Source: Sediminispirochaeta bajacaliforniensis DSM 16054 (GTDB taxonomy: Bacteria; Spirochaetota; Spirochaetia; DSM-16054; Sediminispirochaetaceae). From it: a DNA stretch of 64,000 nt. Made by a program: the position numbers and the translations under genes. Under the pieces are notes generated by a model. The model searched no databases, was not told the DNA's origin, and worked only from the letters and a program-made list of their open reading frames with translations. Location of the stretch: the NCBI RefSeq assembly GCF_000378205.1, contig NZ_KB899427.1, positions 1 through 64,000 on the forward strand, read 5' to 3'. Of this stretch, positions 17,618-24,685 are shown in pieces. Within the stretch, counting starts at the first letter, position 1; every line of letters starts with the position of its first letter.

Positions 17618-18538
17618 CTATTGATAATGAACACGTTTGCTGCCTACACCGAATTGGATATAGGTTACTATGCAGACAAAGATAAGCAGAATAACGCCGG
17701 CAGCGCATGCATACCCCGGCTTGCCGTAACGGAACGCATATTGATATATATAGTAAACAAGCGTATTGGTGGAATTGACTGGACCGCCCTGGGTCATAAC
17801 GCTTACCGTATCAAATACGCGGAACGACTGAATGGTCGCAACAACAGAGACAAAGAGTATTGTAGGTGAAATCATTGGAAACGTTATTTTAAAAAAAGTT
17901 TTTATCTTAGGGGCATCGTCGAGTTCCGCTGCCTCATAGATGTTGCTCGGAATATTTTGCAATGCCGCCATAATCAGCAACGAGTAGTAACCGATACTTT
18001 TCCAGACCATGACAAGTGTCAGCGAAAACAGGGCTGTCTCGGGACTCGCCAAGAAAGTATAGGGCTGAAAACCAAGAGTGGTTATTACTAAATTTAGTAG
18101 TCCGGCATTCGAATCCATCAACCAGAGGAAAAGAGTCGAAACCGATACGATTGAAACGACATGCGGAGTAAAGATAAAACTGGACACGATATCATTAAGC
18201 CTGCGCATCTTCTTTTCGTTCAGCCATACTGCTATCAGCACTGCAAACATCATCGTGAGCACGACAACGATGAAAGTGTAAAACATTGTATTTCGGAGAA
18301 CTTGATGAAATTCGGAAGAAGTCATTAATCTGGTATAATTATCAAGACCCACAAAATTCATTTTTGATGATATCAGGTTGCCAGAGAATAACGATCGATA
18401 TAAAAGATAAAATACCGGGTATATGGTAAAAACCAAAAGCAGAATTGTCGCCGGAGCAATAAGGATATAACCAATTGCACGCTCATACAGATCGTTTTTG
18501 TTGGCTACGGCTTTCGGTGGGCGCTTACTTACTATCAT
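17618..18538 (-). CDS. Sugar ABC transporter permease (MalF type)
   Basis: This 306-residue inner-membrane protein has six predicted helices and forms half of the import channel. The first helix is AIGYILIAPATILLLVFTIY, and the EAA loop that docks on the ATPase is IYEAAELDDAPKIKTFFKIT. It starts with a four-base overlap with the ATPase gene stop. The next gene, the partner permease, is frameshifted. The family is that of MalF/UgpA importers for oligosaccharides or glycerophosphodiesters. Confidence 0.9.
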   Translation of the reverse strand: MIVSKRPPKAVANKNDLYERAIGYILIAPATILLLVFTIYPVFYLLYRSLFSGNLISSKMNFVGLDNYTRLMTSSEFHQVLRNTMFYTFIVVVLTMMFAVLIAVWLNEKKMRRLNDIVSSFIFTPHVVSIVSVSTLFLWLMDSNAGLLNLVITTLGFQPYTFLASPETALFSLTLVMVWKSIGYYSLLIMAALQNIPSNIYEAAELDDAPKIKTFFKITFPMISPTILFVSVVATIQSFRVFDTVSVMTQGGPVNSTNTLVYYIYQYAFRYGKPGYACAAGVILLIFVCIVTYIQFGVGSKRVHYQ

Positions 18539-19593
18539 ATAAGCGAACCAGCCTTTGCCGTGAAGGTATTTTTCACGGCCGCTTGCATATCGGAAGAAAA
18601 TTCCATCCGCATCGAATTCTTATCGAACAGATACATATGCACAAAATCGACACCAACATTAAGCACAGTGTTATCAGCAACTTCGATATCCGTTTTCGCC
18701 ATGATCGATCCATACCTGGTTGAAAGTGAATAGATTATCTCCGATCCGAGCACTTCTTTCGTTACAACCTTCGCAGTCATTGTAATACCCTTTGACATAG
18801 CAATTTTATTCAACTGCACTTTTTCAGGGCGAAAGCCGAGTTTAACTCCTTCGGGCAAATATCCGCTGAGGACGTTAGTCTGCGGGGAACCGACAAATTG
18901 CGCTGCGTACACACAGTTTGGGTTATTGTACAGTTCGCTCGGAATAGACTGCTGGACTATCTTTCCATTGTCCATTAATACGATATCGTCTGCCATTGAC
19001 ATTGCTTCGACTTGGTCGTGCGTGACATATACGAAAGTGGTTCCAAGCTTTTTATGAAGGCTTATAAGTTCCACGCGCATCTGGGTACGCAATTTTGCAT
19101 CAAGATTTGATAAAGGCTCGTCCATGAGAAAAACCTGCGGGTCCTTGACCATCGCCCGCGCCAATGCAACACGTTGGCGTTGTCCCCCGGAGAGACTGGA
19201 AGGTTTACGCTTAAGGTATTCAGCCAGCCCTACAATATCACAAATAGTCTGTATACGACGTTTGCGTTCTTCCTTTGAAATCTTTTTATTTTCAAGACCA
19301 AAGGAAATATTTTGTTCGACGGTCATTGTTGGATACAGCGCATAATTCTGGAATACCATTGCAATATCACGTTTTCCCGGGCTGATGTCGTTGACACGCA
19401 CATCGTCGATAAATACATCGCCTGCTGTTGGTGTTTCTAATCCGGTGATCATACGAAGCGTTGTCGACTTACCACAGCCGGATGGTCCGACAAGCACGGT
19501 AAATGAATGGTCTTTAATGTTAAGATTCAGCTTATCAATGACTGTTTCATTACCGAATGATTTCGACACATCCGTTAGCCTAATTGAACTCAT
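18535..19593 (-). CDS. ABC transporter ATP-binding protein, MalK/UgpC type
   Basis: This 352-residue ATPase powers the importer. Walker A is GPSGCGKST (36-44), the signature is LSGGQRQRVALARA (134-147), and Walker B is VFLMDEP (154-160) followed by LSNLDAKLR. The C-terminal third is the TOBE regulatory domain of MalK-like proteins (LGFRPEKVQL, VHMYLFDKNSMRMEF). It is the first gene of the operon and directly follows the proposed activator sites. The ATG is preceded by GGGGAGGA. Many bacteria share one MalK-like ATPase among several importers, and this one could also serve the cluster at 29-32 kb, which has no ATPase gene. Confidence 0.93.
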   Translation of the reverse strand: MSSIRLTDVSKSFGNETVIDKLNLNIKDHSFTVLVGPSGCGKSTTLRMITGLETPTAGDVFIDDVRVNDISPGKRDIAMVFQNYALYPTMTVEQNISFGLENKKISKEERKRRIQTICDIVGLAEYLKRKPSSLSGGQRQRVALARAMVKDPQVFLMDEPLSNLDAKLRTQMRVELISLHKKLGTTFVYVTHDQVEAMSMADDIVLMDNGKIVQQSIPSELYNNPNCVYAAQFVGSPQTNVLSGYLPEGVKLGFRPEKVQLNKIAMSKGITMTAKVVTKEVLGSEIIYSLSTRYGSIMAKTDIEVADNTVLNVGVDFVHMYLFDKNSMRMEFSSDMQAAVKNTFTAKAGSLI

Positions 19594-19629
19594 AAAAAGA
19601 AAATCCTCCCCAGAAGTTTTTGCAAATTT

Positions 19630-19658
19630 AGTTTAGCAAGGGAGTTATGAATCAACAA
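19630..19658 (-). promoter_or_regulatory. Promoter of the ABC importer operon
   Basis: Read on the minus strand, TTGTTG (19653-19658) and TAAACT (19630-19635) are 17 bases apart. The poor -35 box fits a promoter that needs an activator. Confidence 0.5.
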
Positions 19659-19663
19659 TTGCC

Positions 19664-19706
19664 GATTTCTCGGAATGAATTACTGATTTCTACAAATCAA
19701 GAAATC
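19664..19706 (-). promoter_or_regulatory. Repeated AGAAATC half-sites, likely AraC-type activator binding sites
   Basis: The plus strand shows GATTTCT at 19664-19670 and again at 19685-19691, exactly 21 bases (two helical turns) apart, and the reverse copy AGAAATC at 19700-19706. The nearest repeat stands five bases upstream of the -35 box. Direct repeats two turns apart next to -35 are the usual arrangement for AraC-family activators, so the YesN-like regulator at 12.7-14.1 kb is the natural candidate. Confidence 0.5.
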
Positions 19707-19759
19707 CTTAAACACAATGGAACGATGCGATATTTGCCCCTGAGGCATAAAAAGTCAGA

Positions 19760-19824
19760 AACCACCGCACCTCCTTTGGCTTCTACCTAAAGGATATCCC
19801 TTTCGGGTTAACGGTGCGGCGGTT
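19760..19824 (-). terminator. Terminator of the ArsP-like permease gene
   Basis: AACCACCGCACC (19760-19771) pairs with GGTGCGGCGGTT (19813-19824) with one mismatch. The loop itself contains a small AAAGG/CCTTT stem. On the minus strand a TTTTT run follows after a few bases. It lies just past the end of the permease gene. Confidence 0.65.
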
Positions 19825-19846
19825 TTATATCATCAGTAAAAAAACT

Positions 19847-21034
19847 TCACCCGGCCACGGCACCAAACAGAAGCCCTGCTGTCGTAGAAAGCACCACAAC
19901 GAGAAGAACATACACGATGGTTTTTTTGGCCCCCAACTCGCCACCGATGACAAGCATTGAGGGAAGAGAGAGGGAGGGACCTGCCAGCAGCAATGCCAGT
20001 GCTGGGCCCTGGCCCATTCCCGATCCAAGGAGGCCCTGAACGATGGGGACCTCGGTCAGGGTCGCAAAATACATGAAGGCTCCGCTTACGGCTGCAATGA
20101 GGTTCGAGGAAAGCGAATTGCCGCCGACAAGAGAGGCGACCCACTTTGTGGGTATAAGGGCATCGTGGCCCGGCCTTCCGAGCAGGAAGCCTGCTATAAG
20201 GACTCCACCGAAGAGATACGGAAGGATCTGAAGGGAAAAATCGCGGGTGGCTATTCCCCAGATGCGTATGTCTTCTTTACTGAACCACCTGATGAGGGAA
20301 AAGAGCAGTAACAGAGCAAAGGCCGCCGTTATCAGATATTTATAGCGGAAGATGAGATCCCAGGCAGTGCTGCCGCCCTTGGAGGAAGCCCAATTGACAA
20401 AGACCAGAATCCCGATCATCGAGATCATATAGACTATCATCTGTCCCAGGGTGCGCCCCTCTTTGCCCCCGTCGTAACGAAACATCCGCTCATCGGAAAG
20501 GCGCTCCTCATCCTCCTTTCGGAAAAGCATCTGCATGATCATGCCGATAAGGATCGAGAAGAGTACCGCACCGATCATCCGTGCCACACCAATCTGCCAG
20601 CCGAAAATCTTATAGGAAAGGACAATGGCAAGAATGTTTACCGCCGGTCCGGAATAGAGAAAACTCACCGCAGGGCCTAGGCCTGCACCTTTTTTATAGA
20701 TGCCTTTGAAGAGAGGCAAAACCGTGCAGGAGCATACTGCAAGGATTGCCCCGGACACAGCGGCCACACCATAGGCAACAAGCTTCGGGGCCCTCGGACC
20801 AAGATAACGGATCACCGCCCGCTGGTTCAGGAAAACCGTTATGGCCCCGGCAATGAACATGGCGGGAACCAAACAAAGCAAGACATGATCACGTGCGTAC
20901 TCCCCCAGCATCGAAAAGGCCTCAATCAGCGCCCGGGATACCCAAAGGGAGTCAAAGGGGATAAAATAGGCGGCGAGGAAAACCCCGAAGACGAGAAACA
21001 AAGCCTTGTTCGGGCCGAGTTCTTTGTGTGCCAT
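19847..21034 (-). CDS. Permease of the ArsP/DUF318 family
   Basis: This 395-residue protein has about ten predicted membrane helices. Each half carries a conserved helix pair; the first reads AAVSGAILAVCSCTVLPLF followed by GAGLGPAVSFLYSGPAVNIL, the hallmark of the ArsP_1 (formerly DUF318) permeases, some of which export trivalent organoarsenicals or thiophilic metal ions through cysteines in this helix. The two cysteines in CSC are candidates for that role. It is followed by a small thioredoxin after one base, and divergent to an ArsR regulator with a metal-binding CVC motif. The group therefore looks like a metalloid export unit; the exact substrate is not evident. Confidence 0.83.
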   Translation of the reverse strand: MAHKELGPNKALFLVFGVFLAAYFIPFDSLWVSRALIEAFSMLGEYARDHVLLCLVPAMFIAGAITVFLNQRAVIRYLGPRAPKLVAYGVAAVSGAILAVCSCTVLPLFKGIYKKGAGLGPAVSFLYSGPAVNILAIVLSYKIFGWQIGVARMIGAVLFSILIGMIMQMLFRKEDEERLSDERMFRYDGGKEGRTLGQMIVYMISMIGILVFVNWASSKGGSTAWDLIFRYKYLITAAFALLLLFSLIRWFSKEDIRIWGIATRDFSLQILPYLFGGVLIAGFLLGRPGHDALIPTKWVASLVGGNSLSSNLIAAVSGAFMYFATLTEVPIVQGLLGSGMGQGPALALLLAGPSLSLPSMLVIGGELGAKKTIVYVLLVVVLSTTAGLLFGAVAG

Positions 21035-21035
21035 G

Positions 21036-21290
21036 TTATTTTGCTCCTCTCCCTTCTTCCTCACGGATGAGATCGATGATCTTCTCACTGGGCAGGATCG
21101 ACCCGCTGTTCTTGACGTCCCCGTCGATTGCAATCGCAGGGGTCATCATCACCCCCATCTCCATGATCTCATCAATATTGGTGACCTTTTCGATCTCCAC
21201 ATCCATACCAAGTTCCGCTACGGCCTGCCGCGCGTTTGCCTCAAGGGCCTTACATTTTGGACATCCGGATCCCAAAATCTGAATTTTCAT
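21036..21290 (-). CDS. Small thioredoxin-like redox protein
   Basis: The 84-residue protein is a thioredoxin-fold single domain (MKIQILGSGCPKCKALEANA) with active-site Cys10 and Cys13 in CPKC and a cis-proline region VMMTPAIAID. The family is the redox-active disulfide protein type common in anaerobes and often found next to ArsP-like permeases. It may keep the permease cysteines or the transported metalloid reduced. The start is set by GGAGGTGT before ATG; it lies one base upstream of the permease gene, so it is the first gene of the pair. Confidence 0.88.
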   Translation of the reverse strand: MKIQILGSGCPKCKALEANARQAVAELGMDVEIEKVTNIDEIMEMGVMMTPAIAIDGDVKNSGSILPSEKIIDLIREEEGRGAK

Positions 21291-21319
21291 ACACACCTCC
21301 ATAAGGGTTATCATTCAAT

Positions 21320-21389
21320 GTTTCAAAATTATGAAACTTTGAAAAAACAAAGTCAAGGGATTATTGACAAAGTTTCCACATATGGAAAC
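21320..21389. promoter_or_regulatory. Twin ArsR-type operators and arsR promoter
   Basis: Two 18-base dyads share the form GTTTC-N8-GAAAC: GTTTCAAAATTATGAAAC (21320-21337) and GTTTCCACATATGGAAAC (21372-21389), the second perfect over seven bases per arm. Their centres are 52 bases apart, about five helical turns. A TTGACA (21364-21369) reading toward arsR lies between them, so the second dyad falls between -35 and -10. The first lies close to the divergent thioredoxin gene. They are the obvious binding sites for the ArsR repressor. Confidence 0.65.
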
Positions 21390-21410
21390 AATATCATCAG
21401 GAAAGGAAGA

Positions 21411-21731
21411 ATGATGACAGAGGAAGAAAGAGTTCGTTGCGAATTACGAGCCCATATGTTCAAAGCCCTTGCCCACCCCCTGCGGATTTTCATGTTGGAA
21501 AAGCTGAAAGAACGTCAATGGTGCGTGTGCGAGCTGGCGGAAGAGCTTGGTATGCATAAGTCGACCGTTTCCAAATACCTCACCCAATTGAAAGAAGCCG
21601 GTTTGGTGGATGATCAGAAAGAGGGAACCCTCGTCAAATATCATCTCACAGCCCCCTGTGTACTTGATCTGGCCGCATGTGCGGAAAACGCGGTCCTGCG
21701 AAACAGGAAAAAGCAGCTGGGGCTTTCGTGA
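21411..21731 (+). CDS. ArsR-family metalloregulator
   Basis: This 106-residue winged-helix repressor dissociates from DNA on binding metal or metalloid. The N-terminal helix has MFKALAHPLRIFMLEKL. The metal-binding box is QWCVCELAEELGMHKSTVSK, with Cys38 and Cys40 in the position of the ELCVCDL motif of arsenite sensors. The recognition helix HKSTVSKYLTQLKEAGLV and a wing (DDQKEGTLVKYHL) follow. The start is the first of two ATG codons, behind AGGAAAGGAAG. It is divergent to the thioredoxin-permease pair and probably represses both that pair and itself. Confidence 0.92.
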   Translation: MMTEEERVRCELRAHMFKALAHPLRIFMLEKLKERQWCVCELAEELGMHKSTVSKYLTQLKEAGLVDDQKEGTLVKYHLTAPCVLDLAACAENAVLRNRKKQLGLS

Positions 21732-21735
21732 TCTT

Positions 21736-21930
21736 TTATGAATCGGAACGAACTTTCGGCGATCGTTCGTACGAGGGACAAATGTGACCGGTGGCCCGAA
21801 AGACCACAACGCTCGGAAGCAGCCGACTCTTAACACCGAATACACTGCAACTGCGGGGAAAGCGGAGGTCCCAGGTAACGGAAAAATAGCGGCAGCTGAG
21901 GCAATCGGGATGCTTCCGCCCCTCAGCCAT
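21736..21930 (-). CDS. Small conserved four-cysteine protein
   Basis: A 64-residue protein lies at the end of the MFS gene and overlaps its last codons. It reads HPDCLSCRYFSVTWDLRFPR and then SCSVFGVKSRLLPSVVVF, with cysteines at 10, 13, 28 and 51. This pattern (CxxCxHFxVTWDxxFPxxCxxFGFKSxxxPS) occurs in a widespread, uncharacterised small bacterial protein family, sometimes mislabelled as uracil-DNA glycosylase; the cysteines probably bind zinc. The ATG is set by GGAGGAAG just upstream, inside the MFS gene, suggesting coupled translation. It is convergent with arsR. Confidence 0.72.
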   Translation of the reverse strand: MAEGRKHPDCLSCRYFSVTWDLRFPRSCSVFGVKSRLLPSVVVFRATGHICPSYERSPKVRSDS

Positions 21931-23233
21931 CAGCTTCCTCCGTCCCATGAGGCTTTACGAAGAAGGCAAAGAGCATAAGAGCAAAGGCCAGCACGATAAA
22001 ACACATCCCTGCACCGCTGTAGGAATCGAAGAGGTCGAGCGAAAGACTGAAGGTAAAGGGACCGACCGCGCTTCCTGCAACCGAAAGAGCCATGGCAAAA
22101 CCGCTGATGGCCCCCAAATGGCTGAGGCCGAAGAGCCTCGGCCAGATTATGGCGCTGGTGATCCCCATCATTCCCTGCGACAGCCCTACCCCGAGGATGA
22201 AAAGGATTTGCATAAGCAGGGGAGAAGATACGACCACGACGGCAGCAAGCAAAAGACAACCGGTAAGCTGAATCAATGCAAAAAGCCGTTCGCCTACATA
22301 ATCGCTTAAGGTGCTTCCGATAAATTGAGAAGCAACGGCTACAAGGGAGGCGGGAAAAAAGAGGGCAACGGCACGGCTACGGGAGATCCCTGCCTGCCCA
22401 AAGATACTCACGACGTGAAACGTAGCCGCCGTTATCAGCAGGGCCGAGAGGGCAATGGTCAGGGCGACCAGCCAGAACTCCGGGCGCCTTCTTGCCTCCT
22501 GAAGGGTAAAATCCCGATCGGGAAGGGATTTCACCGGTTTCAGTCTAGCAACAAAAGGATGCGCCTTTCGTTTCGTTCCGACTACCCCGCCGTCGGCTTT
22601 CTGCCCCATATCCCGCGGATCGTCACGAAAAACAAAAAAAACGAAAACGGCAAAGAGCGCAAGCCCCAAAGCCATCATTCGCCATGTTTCCCGCCAGCCC
22701 GCCGAGGTGATCATCTTGTCGATAAGGCCGGGTGCTGCGGAAAACCCGAGAGAAACAGAGATACCGAGGAAGGCATTCGCAAGCCCCCGACGCCGCTCAA
22801 ACCACTTCATTGTCATGTTCCTGCTAAGCATGGTGAGATTTCCCTGACCGAAAAAGCGAACAAGAAAAAATCCGAAAGCAAGAACAATAAAGGAGACCAC
22901 GGTTTCCGGAAGTGCCGTAATGCGTGCCGCTTTCGATGCTATGTGATCACTAAAGGAGAGAAAAATCAGGGTCGACGCAAGAAACAACACTACAGGAACC
23001 CCCATCCGCCGAGCCCCAAGGCGATCATAGACCCTTCCGGCGAAAGAGAGAAGGAGGGCGGAGGAAATGGTTCCGATCAGATATGCAAGACTGATCCCAC
23101 TGCGGGAAATCGAATGAACGGCAAGCAGAAAATCGGTAAAAACCGAAACCCCGACCGTCTGGCCGGGGATACTGGCAAGGGTTCCAAGGATTGCGGCAGG
23201 CAAAATAATCCAACCGTAGAAAAAACGCTTCAT
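21923..23233 (-). CDS. Major facilitator superfamily transporter
   Basis: The 436-residue protein has twelve predicted helices and begins MKRFFYGWIILPAAILGTLA, the FYGWxxL start typical of MFS carriers of the monocarboxylate/OFA-like group. The helix 2-3 loop is GRVYDRLGARRMGVP. A charged central loop (GQKADGGVVGTKRKAHPF) separates the two halves. The substrate is not evident. The small cysteine protein gene overlaps its stop codon. LacI is encoded upstream on the same strand, after about 150 bases in which I see no further feature. Confidence 0.85.
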   Translation of the reverse strand: MKRFFYGWIILPAAILGTLASIPGQTVGVSVFTDFLLAVHSISRSGISLAYLIGTISSALLLSFAGRVYDRLGARRMGVPVVLFLASTLIFLSFSDHIASKAARITALPETVVSFIVLAFGFFLVRFFGQGNLTMLSRNMTMKWFERRRGLANAFLGISVSLGFSAAPGLIDKMITSAGWRETWRMMALGLALFAVFVFFVFRDDPRDMGQKADGGVVGTKRKAHPFVARLKPVKSLPDRDFTLQEARRRPEFWLVALTIALSALLITAATFHVVSIFGQAGISRSRAVALFFPASLVAVASQFIGSTLSDYVGERLFALIQLTGCLLLAAVVVVSSPLLMQILFILGVGLSQGMMGITSAIIWPRLFGLSHLGAISGFAMALSVAGSAVGPFTFSLSLDLFDSYSGAGMCFIVLAFALMLFAFFVKPHGTEEADG

Positions 23234-23383
23234 ACTACAGTGGTACCATGAATAGAAGCGGTATGTCGATCACTGCGTGCTTAGCAAAAAAACTATGCTC
23301 CGCTTCCAGGAGGAAGATTCATTCACTCAGGATCAGCTGTAACAGCGATCGTACGGCAGCTCTACAGGATTTTATTATAATTC

Positions 23384-24379
23384 CTAAACGCTTGAGGACC
23401 GCACGACAAATTCGGGGGCCAAGAGATGCCGTTTCGGTTTCGAATCGGGAGAGGCCATGAGATCCAGCAGTTCCATTGCAGCGATACGTCCCATATCGCG
23501 AATCGACTGAGAAACCGTTGTGAGCGGGATTCTGCACAGACTGGAAAGCCGTATATTGTCGTAGCCGACCACCGAGACCTGCTCAGGGATTGGTATCGAA
23601 AGAGCCACCAAATGCTCCATGACCCCCAGGGCGACGTTGTCGTTGGTAATAAAGAGCACACTCCTTTTCCTCTCAATCTCATCCCGTGAGAGGAGAATCG
23701 GAACCAGATCATATCCGTCTTCAAAGGTTTTTACGCCCCGATATCGTTTAATATCGCCCTTGGAGTGATCGACACAGTTATAAAAGCCGTCGACCCGATC
23801 GCCCATAGACTGATGCTCAAAACCCGTTATCAAAATAGTCTGTTCCTTCTCAAGACTATTGATATAGTGGGCCGCGAGCTCCCCTCCCTTTACATTGTCA
23901 CAGGAGACATAGGAAATCTCTTCATCTTCCGGAATACAATTCATGAGCACAAAGGGGATTCCCGCATGCTTAAGAAGACGGATCGTAGGTGACTCAGGGA
24001 GAACCGGGGCAAGAAGAATACCGTCCACCCTGCTGCTGATCAAAGAACGGACAAGCAAAAACTCCCGTTCTTCAACCCAGCGCGAACTGGAAAGTTGCAT
24101 TGAATAATTCTGTGTATTCAGGACCCAGTCCACCCCTTCGGCTATCTCAATAAAAAAGAAGTTTGACAACTCATCTATCACCACCCCGATATTCCTCGTA
24201 GGCGTACCGGCGAGCCCCTGGGCCAGCTGATTCGGAATATAGTCCATCTGCTTCATGAGCTCCAGGACTCGATTTCTGGTCTTGCTGTTTACCATATCGG
24301 GCCTCGACAAAACCCTTGAAACCGTTGATTTGGAAACCCCGGCCGCTTTCGCAATATCCATGATGGTTACTTTATTCAT
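23384..24379 (-). CDS. LacI-family transcriptional regulator
   Basis: This 331-residue repressor has the LacI helix-turn-helix at 4-24 (VTIMDIAKAAGVSKSTVSRV), the hinge helix region LAQGLAGTPT, and a periplasmic-binding-protein-like sugar-sensing domain (IGVVIDELSNFFFIEIAEGV, SRVDGILLAPV, VSVVGYDNIRLSSLCRIPLT). The hinge has GLA rather than the usual SLR, a small variation. It is divergent to the PfkB-HAD operon. The 306-base gap between them carries two matching palindromes, so it very likely represses that operon and itself until the imported sugar or a phosphate derivative binds. Confidence 0.92.
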   Translation of the reverse strand: MNKVTIMDIAKAAGVSKSTVSRVLSRPDMVNSKTRNRVLELMKQMDYIPNQLAQGLAGTPTRNIGVVIDELSNFFFIEIAEGVDWVLNTQNYSMQLSSSRWVEEREFLLVRSLISSRVDGILLAPVLPESPTIRLLKHAGIPFVLMNCIPEDEEISYVSCDNVKGGELAAHYINSLEKEQTILITGFEHQSMGDRVDGFYNCVDHSKGDIKRYRGVKTFEDGYDLVPILLSRDEIERKRSVLFITNDNVALGVMEHLVALSIPIPEQVSVVGYDNIRLSSLCRIPLTTVSQSIRDMGRIAAMELLDLMASPDSKPKRHLLAPEFVVRSSSV

Positions 24380-24400
24380 TACAACTCCTTTAACCGATTA

Positions 24401-24414
24401 TGCAACCGGTATCA
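24401..24414. promoter_or_regulatory. LacI-type operator 1
   Basis: TGCAACCGGTATCA, a near-palindrome centred on CG as in LacI-family sites, stands about 20 bases upstream of the lacI-type gene. It shares the ACCGGT core and the outer TG...CA with operator 2. Confidence 0.6.
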
Positions 24415-24606
24415 AAGAAATATCCACTACAAGAGATACATACACCATGTATCACCTATAGGACAGCACAGCCATCTTATCATAATAGCTATTATTGTTG
24501 TAATGCAAGAAAAAAATATATATATGTATGTAAATTAATTATATACCGATACAACCAATCTCCCCATACTGTAACAGCGAGAATGACACTCTGTGAAAGA
24601 TTATCA

Positions 24607-24655
24607 TTGACAAGCCCTAAAACCTACCGTACCATAATAACTGAAACCGGTTGCA
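24607..24655 (+). promoter_or_regulatory. Promoter and LacI-type operator 2 of the PfkB-HAD operon
   Basis: TTGACA (24607-24612) and TACCAT (24630-24635) are 17 bases apart. The operator TGAAACCGGTTGCA (24642-24655), palindromic except at one position pair, covers the expected transcription start. Repressor bound here would block initiation. The AT-rich sequence between the two operators (24415-24606) shows no other feature; a DNA loop between operators 241 bases apart is possible. Confidence 0.6.
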
Positions 24656-24685
24656 GTTAGCAACAACACATGGAAGGGTAACGGA

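Noticed and set aside
22325-23251. Long plus-strand open frame opposite the MFS gene
   Set aside because: Its product is a low-complexity, lysine- and glycine-rich sequence as expected from the antisense of hydrophobic codons; the minus strand encodes a clear transporter.
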